Shown here piece after piece: positions 1 through 6,890 of a stretch of 16,897 bases of DNA (the first letter of the stretch is position 1; each line of letters starts with the position of its first letter). Source of the stretch: Aliikangiella sp964411875 (GTDB taxonomy: Bacteria; Pseudomonadota; Gammaproteobacteria; Enterobacterales; Kangiellaceae); contig CAYPMT010000050.1 of the NCBI GenBank assembly GCA_964411875.1, positions 1-16,897 of the forward strand. The letters run 5' to 3'. Under the pieces are notes generated by a model. That model was not told the DNA's origin and searched no databases. It saw only the letters and a program-made list of their open reading frames with translations. The translations under genes were made by a program, and so were the position numbers.

Positions 1-440
1 TACCTATGAGAAATATTCCGGTTGGTACAACCATTCATTGTATTGAAATGAAGCCGGGCAAAGGCGCCCAGATGGCTCGTAGCGCTGGTACTTATGCACA
101 AATTGTTGCTCGTGATGGCGCTTATGTCACTTTAAGATTGCGTAGTGGTGAAATGCGTAAAGTACTTGCCGAAGGGCGAGCAACTGTTGGTGAAGTTGGT
201 AATTCTGAACATATGCTTCGTTCGCTTGGTAAAGCCGGTGCTACTAGATGGCGTGGTGTAAGACCGACAGTTCGAGGTGTTGCTATGAACCCAGTTGACC
301 ATCCACATGGTGGTGGTGAGGGACGTACCTCAGGTGGTAGACATCCTGTTACACCTTGGGGTGTGCCAACTAAGGGCAAAAAGACACGTAGTAATAAGCG
401 TACAGACAAATTAATTGTCCGTCGCCGTAACCATAAATAG
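1..440 (+). CDS. rplB: 50S ribosomal protein L2, C-terminal part (5' end outside window)
   Basis: L2 is a primary 23S rRNA-binding protein needed for subunit association and peptidyl transferase centre assembly. Only about the last 145 residues are present. The frame is open from the window edge (first full codon at base 3, Pro before MRNIPVG), so the Met at base 6 is internal; family length is about 273-275. The fragment carries the conserved NPVDHPHGGGEGR block, whose histidine corresponds to the E. coli His229 region near the catalytic centre, and the basic tail KGKKTRSNKRTDK. It is followed after 18 bases by rpsS, as in other S10 operons. Nothing unusual is seen apart from truncation by the window. 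Confidence 0.98.
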   Translation, partial: PMRNIPVGTTIHCIEMKPGKGAQMARSAGTYAQIVARDGAYVTLRLRSGEMRKVLAEGRATVGEVGNSEHMLRSLGKAGATRWRGVRPTVRGVAMNPVDHPHGGGEGRTSGGRHPVTPWGVPTKGKKTRSNKRTDKLIVRRRNHK

Positions 441-458
441 AAGATAGAGGAATCAATC

Positions 459-731
459 GTGCCACGTTCACTTAAAAAAGGCCCATTTATAGACCTTCAT
501 CTTTTGAAGAAGGTTGAGAGTGCTGCAGCCTCAAATAGCCGAAAGCCGATTAAAACCTGGTCCCGTCGTTCCATGGTTTCACCAGAAATGGTTGGTTTAA
601 CTATGGCTGTACACAATGGTCGTCAACATGTTCCCGTGCTTATTAATGAAGACATGGTTGGTCACAAGTTAGGTGAATTTGCACCGACTCGTACCTATAA
701 GGGACACGTTGCAGATAAGAAAGCGAGATAG
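459..731 (+). CDS. rpsS: 30S ribosomal protein S19
   Basis: S19 is a 16S rRNA-binding protein of the small-subunit head, pairing with S13. The 90-residue product begins PRSLKKGPFID after the initiator and contains the family core KTWSRRSMVSPEMVG and the GHKLGEFAPTRTYKGH segment. The start is GTG at 459, the only GTG start among the ribosomal genes here. It is supported by an AGAGG Shine-Dalgarno at 446-450 and by exact alignment with the family N-terminus. It lies between rplB and rplV, and the rplV ribosome-binding site overlaps its stop codon. Confidence 0.98.
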   Translation: MPRSLKKGPFIDLHLLKKVESAAASNSRKPIKTWSRRSMVSPEMVGLTMAVHNGRQHVPVLINEDMVGHKLGEFAPTRTYKGHVADKKAR

Positions 732-740
732 GAGAGACTG

Positions 741-1073
741 ATGGAAACTAAAGCTGTTTTACGTCACGCACGTATTTCTCCTCAGAAAGCACGTTTGGTT
801 GCTGATCAAGTACGTGGTGTGCCGGTTGAAAAAGCCTTAAATATATTAACCTTTAGCAACAAAAAAGCGGCAGAGTTAATTAAAAAACTTTTAAATTCTG
901 CGGTTGCTAATGCTGAACATAACGATGCGGCAGATATTGATGAATTGAAAGTATCAACGATTTTTGTTGATGAAGGCCCAACGCTTAAGCGTATTAAAAC
1001 ACGAGCGAAGGGAAGAGCAGATCGTATTTTTAAACGGTCTTGTCATATTACCGTTAAAGTTTCGGATAACTAG
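741..1073 (+). CDS. rplV: 50S ribosomal protein L22
   Basis: L22 binds 23S rRNA and its long hairpin lines the peptide exit tunnel. At 110 residues it matches the E. coli length. It shows the family start METKAVLRHARISPQKARLVAD and the C-terminal hairpin region around GPTLKRIKTRAKGRADRI, residues roughly 80-95, where macrolide resistance changes occur in other bacteria; nothing abnormal is visible there. The AGGAG site overlaps the rpsS stop codon (TAG 729-731), which suggests translational coupling. rpsC follows after 12 bases. Confidence 0.98.
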   Translation: METKAVLRHARISPQKARLVADQVRGVPVEKALNILTFSNKKAAELIKKLLNSAVANAEHNDAADIDELKVSTIFVDEGPTLKRIKTRAKGRADRIFKRSCHITVKVSDN

Positions 1074-1085
1074 GAGATAAGATCC

Positions 1086-1778
1086 ATGGGTCAAAAAGTC
1101 CATCCAAATGGTATCCGCCTCGGAATTGTAAAAAAGCATAGCGCTGTTTGGTATGCCGAAGGCTCTGAATATACTAATTTGTTATCAAGTGATATCAAAG
1201 TTCGTGATTGGTTAATGAAACGTTTATCACGTGCATCAGTGTCTAAAATTGATATTGAGCGACCAACCAAAGCATTACGAGTGACTATCCATACGGCTCG
1301 TCCTGGTATTGTTATTGGTAAAAAAGGTGAAGATATTGAAAAGCTTCGCAATAAAATTACTCAAATGACTGGTGTGCAAACTCAAATTAATATTGAGCAA
1401 GTTCGTAAGCCAGAGTTAGATGCTCAGTTAGTGTCTGATGGTATTGCACAACAATTAGAACGACGTGTTATGTTCCGACGTGCAATGAAGCGAGCCGTAC
1501 AAAATACAATGCGTGCTGGTGCAGAAGGTATCAAAGTACAAGTTAGTGGCCGTTTAGGCGGTGCTGATATTGCTCGTGCTGAGTGGTATCGTGAAGGTCG
1601 AGTTCCTTTGCATACATTACGTGCTGATATTGACTATGCAACTTCGGAAGCAAGCACAACTTACGGCATTATTGGCGTAAAAGTTTGGATCTTTAAAGGT
1701 GAAGTTTTTGGTGAGCAGTCACAAGATGTGGTTGAAAATAAACCAAGCAAAAAACCTTCTCGAGCGAAAAAAGACTAG
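1086..1778 (+). CDS. rpsC: 30S ribosomal protein S3
   Basis: S3 sits at the mRNA entry channel of the 30S subunit. The 230-residue protein starts MGQKVHPNGIRLGI. A type-II KH domain has its GxxG loop at VIGKKGEDI (residues about 76-84), followed by the C-terminal domain with GRLGGADIARAEWYREGRVPLHT. The tail is lysine-rich (KPSKKPSRAKKD), as usual in this class. The ribosome-binding site is TAGGAG at 1071-1076, overlapping the rplV stop. It is in the S10 operon between rplV and rplP. Confidence 0.98.
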   Translation: MGQKVHPNGIRLGIVKKHSAVWYAEGSEYTNLLSSDIKVRDWLMKRLSRASVSKIDIERPTKALRVTIHTARPGIVIGKKGEDIEKLRNKITQMTGVQTQINIEQVRKPELDAQLVSDGIAQQLERRVMFRRAMKRAVQNTMRAGAEGIKVQVSGRLGGADIARAEWYREGRVPLHTLRADIDYATSEASTTYGIIGVKVWIFKGEVFGEQSQDVVENKPSKKPSRAKKD

Positions 1779-1787
1779 GGAGGCGAC

Positions 1788-2195
1788 ATGTTACAACCAA
1801 AAAGAACAAAATTTAGAAAGCAGCACACTGGCCGTAACCGAGGTGTTGTTCATCATAACGTGAGTTTTGGTGAGTTTGGATTAAAAGCTGCTGATCGCGG
1901 CCGTTTAACCGCTCGTCAAATTGAAGCTGCTCGACGTGCTATGACTCGTCATATGCGTAGACAGGGTAAAGTTTATATTCGAGTTTTCCCAGACAAACCG
2001 ATTACCAAAAAGCCTTTAGAAGTTCGTATGGGTAAAGGTAAAGGTAGTGTTGAATATTGGGTAGCTCAAATTCAGCCTGGACGTATGTTATTTGAGGTTG
2101 AAGGTATTGATGAAGATTTAGCGCGTGACTCATTTGAGTTAGCTGCAGCGAAACTTCCTTTTAAAACCACTTTTGTTAAGCGGACGGTGCTCTAA
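1788..2195 (+). CDS. rplP: 50S ribosomal protein L16
   Basis: L16 binds 23S rRNA near the A-site tRNA elbow and is needed for late 50S assembly. The 135-residue product begins MLQPKRTKFRKQHTGRNRG and contains the R-x-R-rich segment ARRAMTRHMRRQGKVYIRVFP and the MGKGKGSVEYWVA motif. It is near the E. coli length of 136. A strong AGGGAGG site at 1777-1783 precedes ATG. Its stop overlaps the rpmC start (TAATG at 2193-2197), so the two are probably translationally coupled. Confidence 0.98.
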   Translation: MLQPKRTKFRKQHTGRNRGVVHHNVSFGEFGLKAADRGRLTARQIEAARRAMTRHMRRQGKVYIRVFPDKPITKKPLEVRMGKGKGSVEYWVAQIQPGRMLFEVEGIDEDLARDSFELAAAKLPFKTTFVKRTVL

Positions 2196-2398
2196 TGAAG
2201 GCTAGCGAGTTAAGAGAAAAGAATATTGATGAGCTTCAGGTTGAATTGCTTGAAAAACGTAAAGAACAATTTAATTTACGTATGCAAAAAGCAACAGGTC
2301 AATCAAGCAAAATTCATGAGTTAAAAAATGTCCGTCGTGATATCGCACGTGTTAAGACACTGCTGAAAGAAAAAGCTAGTGTAGAGGAGCAAAGCTAA
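2195..2398 (+). CDS. rpmC: 50S ribosomal protein L29
   Basis: L29 is a small two-helix protein at the polypeptide tunnel exit, next to L23 and the docking area for nascent-chain factors. The 67-residue sequence has the family hairpin pattern: MKASELREKNIDELQ, then the EQFNLRMQ turn region, then HELKNVRRDIARVKTLL. The ATG overlaps the rplP stop by one base and no strong Shine-Dalgarno is visible, so expression probably depends on translation of rplP. Its stop likewise overlaps the rpsQ start. Confidence 0.97.
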   Translation: MKASELREKNIDELQVELLEKRKEQFNLRMQKATGQSSKIHELKNVRRDIARVKTLLKEKASVEEQS

Positions 2399-2658
2399 TG
2401 AGTGAGCGTAAAGTAATTAAGCGTACTCTTATGGGTAAAGTCGTTAGCGACAAAATGGACAAAACCATTACGGTTAAAGTTGAGCGTCAGGTAAAGCATC
2501 CGATTTACGGTAAGTTTATTAAACGCTCTACTAAAGTTCATGCACATGATGAAAGTAATCAGTGCAAAATGGGTGATACAGTCACGGTTGTTGAAAGCCG
2601 CCCACTTTCTAAAAGTAAATCGTGGCAGTTAGTTGAAGTTGTGACTAAAGCAAATTAA
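2398..2658 (+). CDS. rpsQ: 30S ribosomal protein S17
   Basis: S17 is an early-assembly 16S rRNA-binding protein with an OB fold. The 86-residue product has the core GKVVSDKMDKTITVKVERQ and the signature-like block HPIYGKFIKRSTKVHAHDE, then GDTVTVVESRPLSKSKSW. The start overlaps the rpmC stop (TAATG), with a GAGGAG sequence about six bases upstream inside rpmC. It is the last gene of the S10 operon; a 124-base gap with a candidate spc promoter follows. Confidence 0.98.
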   Translation: MSERKVIKRTLMGKVVSDKMDKTITVKVERQVKHPIYGKFIKRSTKVHAHDESNQCKMGDTVTVVESRPLSKSKSWQLVEVVTKAN

Positions 2659-2685
2659 TTAAGGTTGAGTCTTACTAGTTTTTAG

Positions 2686-2723
2686 TTAGCTCAATGAGTT
2701 GAATGATGATATACTCCCGCTCC
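2686..2723 (+). promoter_or_regulatory. Candidate spc operon promoter
   Basis: The rpsQ-rplN gap contains a good -10 hexamer, TATACT (2710-2715), followed by a C/G-rich discriminator CCCGCTCC (2716-2723). The best -35 is only TTAGCT (2686-2691) with an 18-base spacer, inside T/A-rich DNA. E. coli places its spc promoter in this same gap. GC-rich discriminators are typical of stringently controlled rRNA and ribosomal protein promoters. Transcription would begin around 2722-2724, giving a leader of about 60 bases that contains small alternative hairpins (CGAC 2731-2734 with GTCG 2747-2750, or GACT 2736-2739 with AGTC 2746-2749). Confidence 0.6.
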
Positions 2724-2782
2724 TTTTGTGCGACAGACTATCAAAAGTCGTGTTTTAGGGCGAGAATGATTGGAGAAAACCA

Positions 2783-3151
2783 ATGATCCAAATGCAAACT
2801 ACACTTGACGTTGCTGATAACAGTGGTGCTCGTCGGGTCCAGTGTATTAAGGTTCTTGGCGGCTCTCATCGCCGTTATGCAAGAATTGGTGATGTGATAA
2901 AAGTAAGTGTTAAAGAAGCTATTCCTCGTGGTAAAGCGAAGAAAGGTGATGTATTAAATGCTGTTGTTGTGAGAACAAGAAAAGGTGTTCGTCGACCTGA
3001 TGGTTCGTTAATTCGTTTTGATGGTAATGCAGCTGTTTTATTAAACGCAAGTTTGCAACCAATCGGTACGCGTATTTTTGGGCCTGTAACCCGTGAGTTA
3101 CGTGGTGACAAGTTTATGAAGATTGTGTCTTTGGCACCGGAAGTTCTTTAG
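2783..3151 (+). CDS. rplN: 50S ribosomal protein L14
   Basis: L14 is a 23S rRNA-binding protein at the subunit interface, contributing to bridge B5/B8. The 122-residue product matches the family length exactly, beginning MIQMQTTLDVADNSGARRV and containing the KRGDVLNAVVVRTRKGVRR-like segment (here KKGDVLNAVVV). It ends KFMKIVSLAPEVL. GGAG at 2771-2774 gives good spacing to ATG. It is the first gene of the spc operon, after the candidate promoter, and rplX follows after 12 bases. Confidence 0.98.
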   Translation: MIQMQTTLDVADNSGARRVQCIKVLGGSHRRYARIGDVIKVSVKEAIPRGKAKKGDVLNAVVVRTRKGVRRPDGSLIRFDGNAAVLLNASLQPIGTRIFGPVTRELRGDKFMKIVSLAPEVL

Positions 3152-3163
3152 GAGAAATACGAG

Positions 3164-3481
3164 ATGCGAAAGTTAAGAACAGGCGATGAAGTAGTTGTAC
3201 TTATTGGCAAGAGTAATGGTCAGCGAGGCAAGATCACTAAAGTGTTGACTGATAAGTCTCGAGTTGTTGTGGAAGGCCTTAATATGATGAAAAAGCATGT
3301 TAAGCCTAATCCGCAAGCAGGAATTCAAGGTGGTATCATAGAAAAAGAAGCACCTATGGATATCTCTAATGTTGCGATTTTTAATTCAGCCACTGGCAAA
3401 GCCGATAGAGTTGGATTTAAAGAGCAAGAAGATGGTAAGCGCGTTCGTATATTCAAATCGAATGGCGAGTTAATTGATTAA
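3164..3481 (+). CDS. rplX: 50S ribosomal protein L24
   Basis: L24 is one of the assembly-initiator proteins of the 50S subunit and has an N-terminal KOW domain. The 105-residue protein shows the KOW motif GDEVVVLIGKSNGQRGKITKV (residues 7-27) and the family block GLNMMKKHVKPNPQ, then GIIEKEAPMDISNVAI. TAGGAG at 3149-3154 overlaps the rplN stop and serves as ribosome-binding site. The 26-base gap to rplE is where E. coli has its S8 translational control site. Confidence 0.97.
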   Translation: MRKLRTGDEVVVLIGKSNGQRGKITKVLTDKSRVVVEGLNMMKKHVKPNPQAGIQGGIIEKEAPMDISNVAIFNSATGKADRVGFKEQEDGKRVRIFKSNGELID

Positions 3482-3507
3482 TTTTTACAAATAAATTGGT
3501 GTAGAAA

Positions 3508-4047
3508 ATGGCGAAACTGCAAGACCACTATAAAGCCAATGTAGTTGACAACTTAATGCAAAAGTTTAGCTACAAATCAGTCATGCAAGTCCCAAAGATT
3601 ACCAAGATCACATTAAATATGGGTCTCGGGGAAGCTGTTGGGGATAAGAAAGTTCTAGAGAACGCTTGTGGTGACCTGATGGCAATTTCTGGGCAAAAGC
3701 CTGTTGTAACTAAAGCACGTAAATCAATTGCGGGTTTTAAAATCCGTGATGGTTATCCTATCGGCGCTAAAGTCACTTTACGTGGCGAGCGTATGTGGGA
3801 CTTTATGGAGCGTTTGGTTGCTATTGCTATCCCTCGTATTCGTGACTTCCGAGGATTAAATCCTAAATCTTTTGATGGCCGTGGAAACTATTCTATGGGT
3901 GTTAAAGAGCAAATCATTTTCCCTGAAATTGATTATGATAAAGTGGATAAAATCCGCGGTATGGACATCACGATTTCAACGACAGCAGAAACTGATGAAG
4001 AAGGACGCGAATTATTAAATGCGTTTAACTTCCCACTAAAAGGTTAA
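3508..4047 (+). CDS. rplE: 50S ribosomal protein L5
   Basis: L5 binds 5S rRNA and contacts P-site tRNA in the central protuberance. The 179-residue product matches family length and contains KITLNMGLGEAVGDKK, the QKPVVTKARKSIAGFKIR segment and the GNYSMGVKEQIIFPEI block. The sequence before ATG (GGTGTAGAAA) is a weak Shine-Dalgarno. In E. coli this start is the point of S8 feedback; a comparable S8 target could not be identified confidently by eye. rpsN follows after 8 bases. Confidence 0.98.
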   Translation: MAKLQDHYKANVVDNLMQKFSYKSVMQVPKITKITLNMGLGEAVGDKKVLENACGDLMAISGQKPVVTKARKSIAGFKIRDGYPIGAKVTLRGERMWDFMERLVAIAIPRIRDFRGLNPKSFDGRGNYSMGVKEQIIFPEIDYDKVDKIRGMDITISTTAETDEEGRELLNAFNFPLKG

Positions 4048-4055
4048 GAAGACTC

Positions 4056-4361
4056 ATGGCTAAAGTATCAATGGTAGAGCGCGAAAAAAAGCGTGCTCGC
4101 ACGGTTGCAAAATATTCAGCTAAACGCGCTGAGTTAAAATCAACTATTGCTGATCTTAACAAGAGTGATGAAGAGCGTTGGGAAGCGCAAGTGGCGTTAC
4201 AAAAATTGCCACGCAATGCGAGTCCAGTACGTCAACGTAATCGCTGTCATATGACAGGTCGTCCACACGCTTATCTACGTAAGTTTGGCTTATGCCGTAA
4301 TAAACTACGTGAGCAAGCCATGCAAGGTAATGTGCCTGGCTTAGTTAAAGCTAGCTGGTAA
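4056..4361 (+). CDS. rpsN: 30S ribosomal protein S14 (long, zinc-free form)
   Basis: S14 completes the 3' domain of the 30S head. At 101 residues it is the long form. The C-terminal segment RQRNRCHMTGRPHAYLRKF keeps one Cys and the conserved GRPHAYLRKFGLCRNKLRE core, but lacks the two CxxC pairs of the zinc-binding form. The ribosome-binding site is weak (AAGAAGA), so coupling to rplE is likely. Its position between rplE and rpsH is canonical. Confidence 0.98.
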   Translation: MAKVSMVEREKKRARTVAKYSAKRAELKSTIADLNKSDEERWEAQVALQKLPRNASPVRQRNRCHMTGRPHAYLRKFGLCRNKLREQAMQGNVPGLVKASW

Positions 4362-4378
4362 TTGTTGGGAGAATCGTA

Positions 4379-4777
4379 ATGAGTATGCAAGATCCTATCG
4401 CTGATATGCTAACCCGAGTTCGTAATGGTCAGTCTGCAGCAAAAAAATCGGTTGTTATGCCGTCATCAAAATTGAAAATGTCAATTGCGGAAGTGTTAAA
4501 GCAAGAAGGTTATATTCTTGATTATGCCAAGCTAGACAAAGATAATAATAAAGCTGAGCTTTCAATAGAGCTTAAATATTATCAAGGTAAACCTGTTATC
4601 GATATGCTTAAACGAGTGAGTCGCCCAGGTCTACGTATTTATAAAAAGTCCACTGAGCTACCTCGTGTATTAGACGGTTTAGGTGTTGCTATCGTATCAA
4701 CTTCGAAAGGGGTAATGACGGATAGTGCAGCACGTAAGTCAGGTCACGGTGGTGAAGTTCTCTGTTTAGTGTCTTAA
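4379..4777 (+). CDS. rpsH: 30S ribosomal protein S8
   Basis: S8 binds 16S helix 21 and, in E. coli, represses spc operon translation. The 132-residue protein is slightly longer than the E. coli 130. It begins MSMQDPIADMLTRVRNGQ and ends with the conserved RNA-binding region GVAIVSTSKGVMTDSAARK and GGEVLCLVS (residues about 104-132). GGGAG precedes ATG by eight bases. It is the likely autoregulator here by homology, though the mRNA target was not resolved. Confidence 0.98.
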   Translation: MSMQDPIADMLTRVRNGQSAAKKSVVMPSSKLKMSIAEVLKQEGYILDYAKLDKDNNKAELSIELKYYQGKPVIDMLKRVSRPGLRIYKKSTELPRVLDGLGVAIVSTSKGVMTDSAARKSGHGGEVLCLVS

Positions 4778-4790
4778 GGAGAGCGATAAG

Positions 4791-5324
4791 ATGTCTAGAA
4801 TTGCAAATAATCCAGTCGCTATTCCTTCGGGCGTGACAGTTGATTTAAAAGGTCAAAGTCTTTCTGTGAAAGGCTCTAAAGGTGAGTTGAAACTTGATGT
4901 TCATGCATCGGTTGGTATTTCCCTTGATGATAGTCAGTTAACTTTCAAAGCTTGTGAAGGTGTTAGTGGTGGCAGTGCTATGTCCGGTACTATGCGTTCT
5001 TTGGTGAACAACATGGTTGTTGGTGTTTCACAAGGTTTTGAGAAAAAATTATTACTTGTTGGTGTTGGTTATAGAGCAAAAGCTCAAGGCAAAGCACTTG
5101 ATTTAACGTTAGGTTTTTCTCACCCAGTTAAATATGAATTACCTGAAGGTATTAGTGTTGAAACACCATCAAATACTGAAATTTTGATTAAAGGTATTGA
5201 TAAACAAGTGGTTGGCCAGGTAGCCGCTAACATTCGAGCTTATCGTCCACCAGAGCCTTATAAAGGTAAAGGTGTTAAGTATGCTGATGAGCATATTCGT
5301 CGAAAAGAAGCTAAGAAGAAATAG
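4791..5324 (+). CDS. rplF: 50S ribosomal protein L6
   Basis: L6 binds 23S rRNA near the sarcin-ricin loop and factor-binding site. The 177-residue product matches the family length. It begins MSRIANNPVAIPSGV, has two repeated L6 domains (roughly 11-82 and 90-164), and carries the C-terminal signature PEPYKGKGVKYADEHIRRKE. A strong AAGGAGA ribosome-binding site overlaps the rpsH stop. It is followed after 8 bases by rplR. Confidence 0.98.
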   Translation: MSRIANNPVAIPSGVTVDLKGQSLSVKGSKGELKLDVHASVGISLDDSQLTFKACEGVSGGSAMSGTMRSLVNNMVVGVSQGFEKKLLLVGVGYRAKAQGKALDLTLGFSHPVKYELPEGISVETPSNTEILIKGIDKQVVGQVAANIRAYRPPEPYKGKGVKYADEHIRRKEAKKK

Positions 5325-5332
5325 GTAGCATC

Positions 5333-5686
5333 ATGAACAAGAAACAAGCCAGACTTCGTCGTGCGACTAAAAGTCGTATGAAAATGAAACAGCTCGGTGC
5401 TAATCGTTTAGTCGTTAATCGTACACCTCGTCATATATATGCTCAGGTTATTGCGGCTGATGGAGGCAAAATTTTAGCCACAGCATCAAGTCTTGAAAAA
5501 GATATAAAGGGTAGCGGTAAGTCAACAGGTAATGTCGAAACAGCAAAAGTTGTCGGTGCGCTTGTGGCAGAAAGAGCAACAAAGGCTGGCGTTTCAAACG
5601 TTGCATTTGATCGCTCAGGTTTTAAATATCATGGTCGTGTAAAAGCATTAGCTGATTCTGCACGTGAAAATGGTCTCCAGTTTTAA
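5333..5686 (+). CDS. rplR: 50S ribosomal protein L18
   Basis: L18 binds 5S rRNA together with L5 and L25. The 117-residue protein matches the E. coli length, with the arginine/lysine-rich N-terminus KKQARLRRATKSRMKMKQ. This is followed by RLVVNRTPRHIYAQVI, the AERATKAGVSNVAFDRSGF block and the terminal GRVKALADSARENGLQF. AGGT at 5323-5326 overlaps the rplF stop. Gene order rplF-rplR-rpsE is canonical for spc. Confidence 0.98.
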   Translation: MNKKQARLRRATKSRMKMKQLGANRLVVNRTPRHIYAQVIAADGGKILATASSLEKDIKGSGKSTGNVETAKVVGALVAERATKAGVSNVAFDRSGFKYHGRVKALADSARENGLQF

Positions 5687-5699
5687 GGGTAATTAGAAT

Positions 5700-6209
5700 A
5701 TGGCTAGACAAGACGGAAATAATAATAGCGATGGCATGGTTGAAAAACTCGTCAATGTTAATCGTGTATCTAAAGTAGTAAAAGGTGGACGGATTTTTTC
5801 ATTCACTGCTTTAACAGTTGTCGGTGACGGTAGCGGTAAAGTTGGGTTTGGTCGCGGTAAAGCCCGTGAAGTGCCAGCTGCTATTCAAAAGGCGATGGAG
5901 CAAGCTCGTCGTAACATGATTAAAGTTGATTTAAAAGATGGTCATACTTTACAGCATGCTATTAATGCAAGACATGGTGCCTCTAAAGTTTATATGCAAC
6001 CAGCCTCACAGGGTACTGGTATTATTGCGGGTGGTGCGATGCGTGCGGTATTTGAAGTTATTGGGGTTGAAAACGTATTAGCAAAAAGTATTGGTTCGAC
6101 TAATCCAATCAATATTGTGCAAGCGACTATCCGAGGCTTAAACGATATGGCTTCACCAGAGTCAGTTGCCTCTAAGCGTGGTAAACCTGTTGCGGAGATT
6201 ATGGAGTAA
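5700..6209 (+). CDS. rpsE: 30S ribosomal protein S5
   Basis: S5 lies at the mRNA entry site with S3 and S4 and affects decoding fidelity. The 169-residue protein has the double-stranded-RNA-binding-like N-terminal domain LVNVNRVSKVVKGGRIFSF and GKVGFGRGKAREVPAAIQKA, and the C-terminal domain with GTGIIAGGAMRAVFEVIGV. The VVKGGR loop region, where spectinomycin resistance changes occur in E. coli, looks ordinary. The ribosome-binding site is AAGGGT at 5685-5690. rpmD follows after 5 bases. Confidence 0.98.
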   Translation: MARQDGNNNSDGMVEKLVNVNRVSKVVKGGRIFSFTALTVVGDGSGKVGFGRGKAREVPAAIQKAMEQARRNMIKVDLKDGHTLQHAINARHGASKVYMQPASQGTGIIAGGAMRAVFEVIGVENVLAKSIGSTNPINIVQATIRGLNDMASPESVASKRGKPVAEIME

Positions 6210-6214
6210 AAGCC

Positions 6215-6400
6215 ATGGCTAAGAAAAAAATAATGAAAGTAACCCAAACTAAGTCTTCGATTGGACGTTTAAAAAACCATAAGGGTTGTCTAACTGGACT
6301 AGGTTTACGTCGTATTGGTCATACTGTAGAAGTTGAAGATACACCTTCAACTCGTGGCATGGTGAATACTGTTAACTATATGGTTCGGGTAGAGGAGTAA
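6215..6400 (+). CDS. rpmD: 50S ribosomal protein L30
   Basis: L30 is a small 23S rRNA-binding protein of the 50S subunit. The 61-residue product has the family core KVTQTKSSIGRLKNHKGCL and GLGLRRIGHTVEVEDTPSTRG, then NTVNYMVRVEE. GGAG within the last codons of rpsE supplies the ribosome-binding site. It is only slightly longer than the usual 58-60 residues because of the lysine-rich MAKKKIMK start. It sits between rpsE and rplO as expected. Confidence 0.97.
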   Translation: MAKKKIMKVTQTKSSIGRLKNHKGCLTGLGLRRIGHTVEVEDTPSTRGMVNTVNYMVRVEE

Positions 6401-6404
6401 TTCA

Positions 6405-6869
6405 ATGAGTGAGAATATCATGCGTTTGAATACGTTAAGCCCTGCGGCAGATTCGAAAAAATCAGCAAAACGAGTTGGCCGTGGTATCGGTTCAACTTTG
6501 GGTAAGACTTGTGGTCGAGGTCACAAAGGTCTTAAGTCTCGTTCTGGCGGTAAAGTTAAGCCAGGTTTTGAGGGTGGTCAAATGCCTTTAAAACAGCGCT
6601 TGCCTAAGTTTGGTTTTACTTCAAGAAAGTCTTTATCTTCTGCTGAAGTTCGCTTGAGTGAACTGAATAAAGTTGAAGGAAGCGCAGTTGATTTGCTTTC
6701 TCTGAGAGCTGCGGGTGTTATTAACCGAAATATCCAACAAGTTAAAGTGATGCTATCTGGCTCTATCGATAAAGCTGTTAACGTTGGTGACGGCATTCGA
6801 GTATCTAAAGGTGCTCAAGCAGCTATTGAAGCAGCTGGTGGTAAGCTCGTTAGTAACGAGAGCAAATAA
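6405..6869 (+). CDS. rplO: 50S ribosomal protein L15
   Basis: L15 is a late-assembly 50S protein with a glycine-rich N-terminal tail threading into 23S rRNA. The family start MRLNTLSPA appears only from Met6 (base 6420). The upstream ATG at 6405 has the better ribosome-binding site (AGAGGAG, 6391-6397), so I call a 154-residue product with five extra residues, MSENI. The tail GRGIGSTLGKTCGRGHKG, the EGGQMPLKQRLPKFGF block and the C-terminal GAQAAIEAAGGK signature are all present. A perfect 6-bp hairpin lies in its last codons (6846-6860), about 30 bases before secY. Confidence 0.97.
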   Translation: MSENIMRLNTLSPAADSKKSAKRVGRGIGSTLGKTCGRGHKGLKSRSGGKVKPGFEGGQMPLKQRLPKFGFTSRKSLSSAEVRLSELNKVEGSAVDLLSLRAAGVINRNIQQVKVMLSGSIDKAVNVGDGIRVSKGAQAAIEAAGGKLVSNESK

Positions 6870-6890
6870 AGGTTTTATAGGTTTAGAATT

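Noticed and set aside
3482..3545. Possible S8 translational control site at the rplX-rplE junction
   Set aside because: E. coli has one here, but only a weak four-pair helix could be drawn by eye, so it is not listed as a feature.
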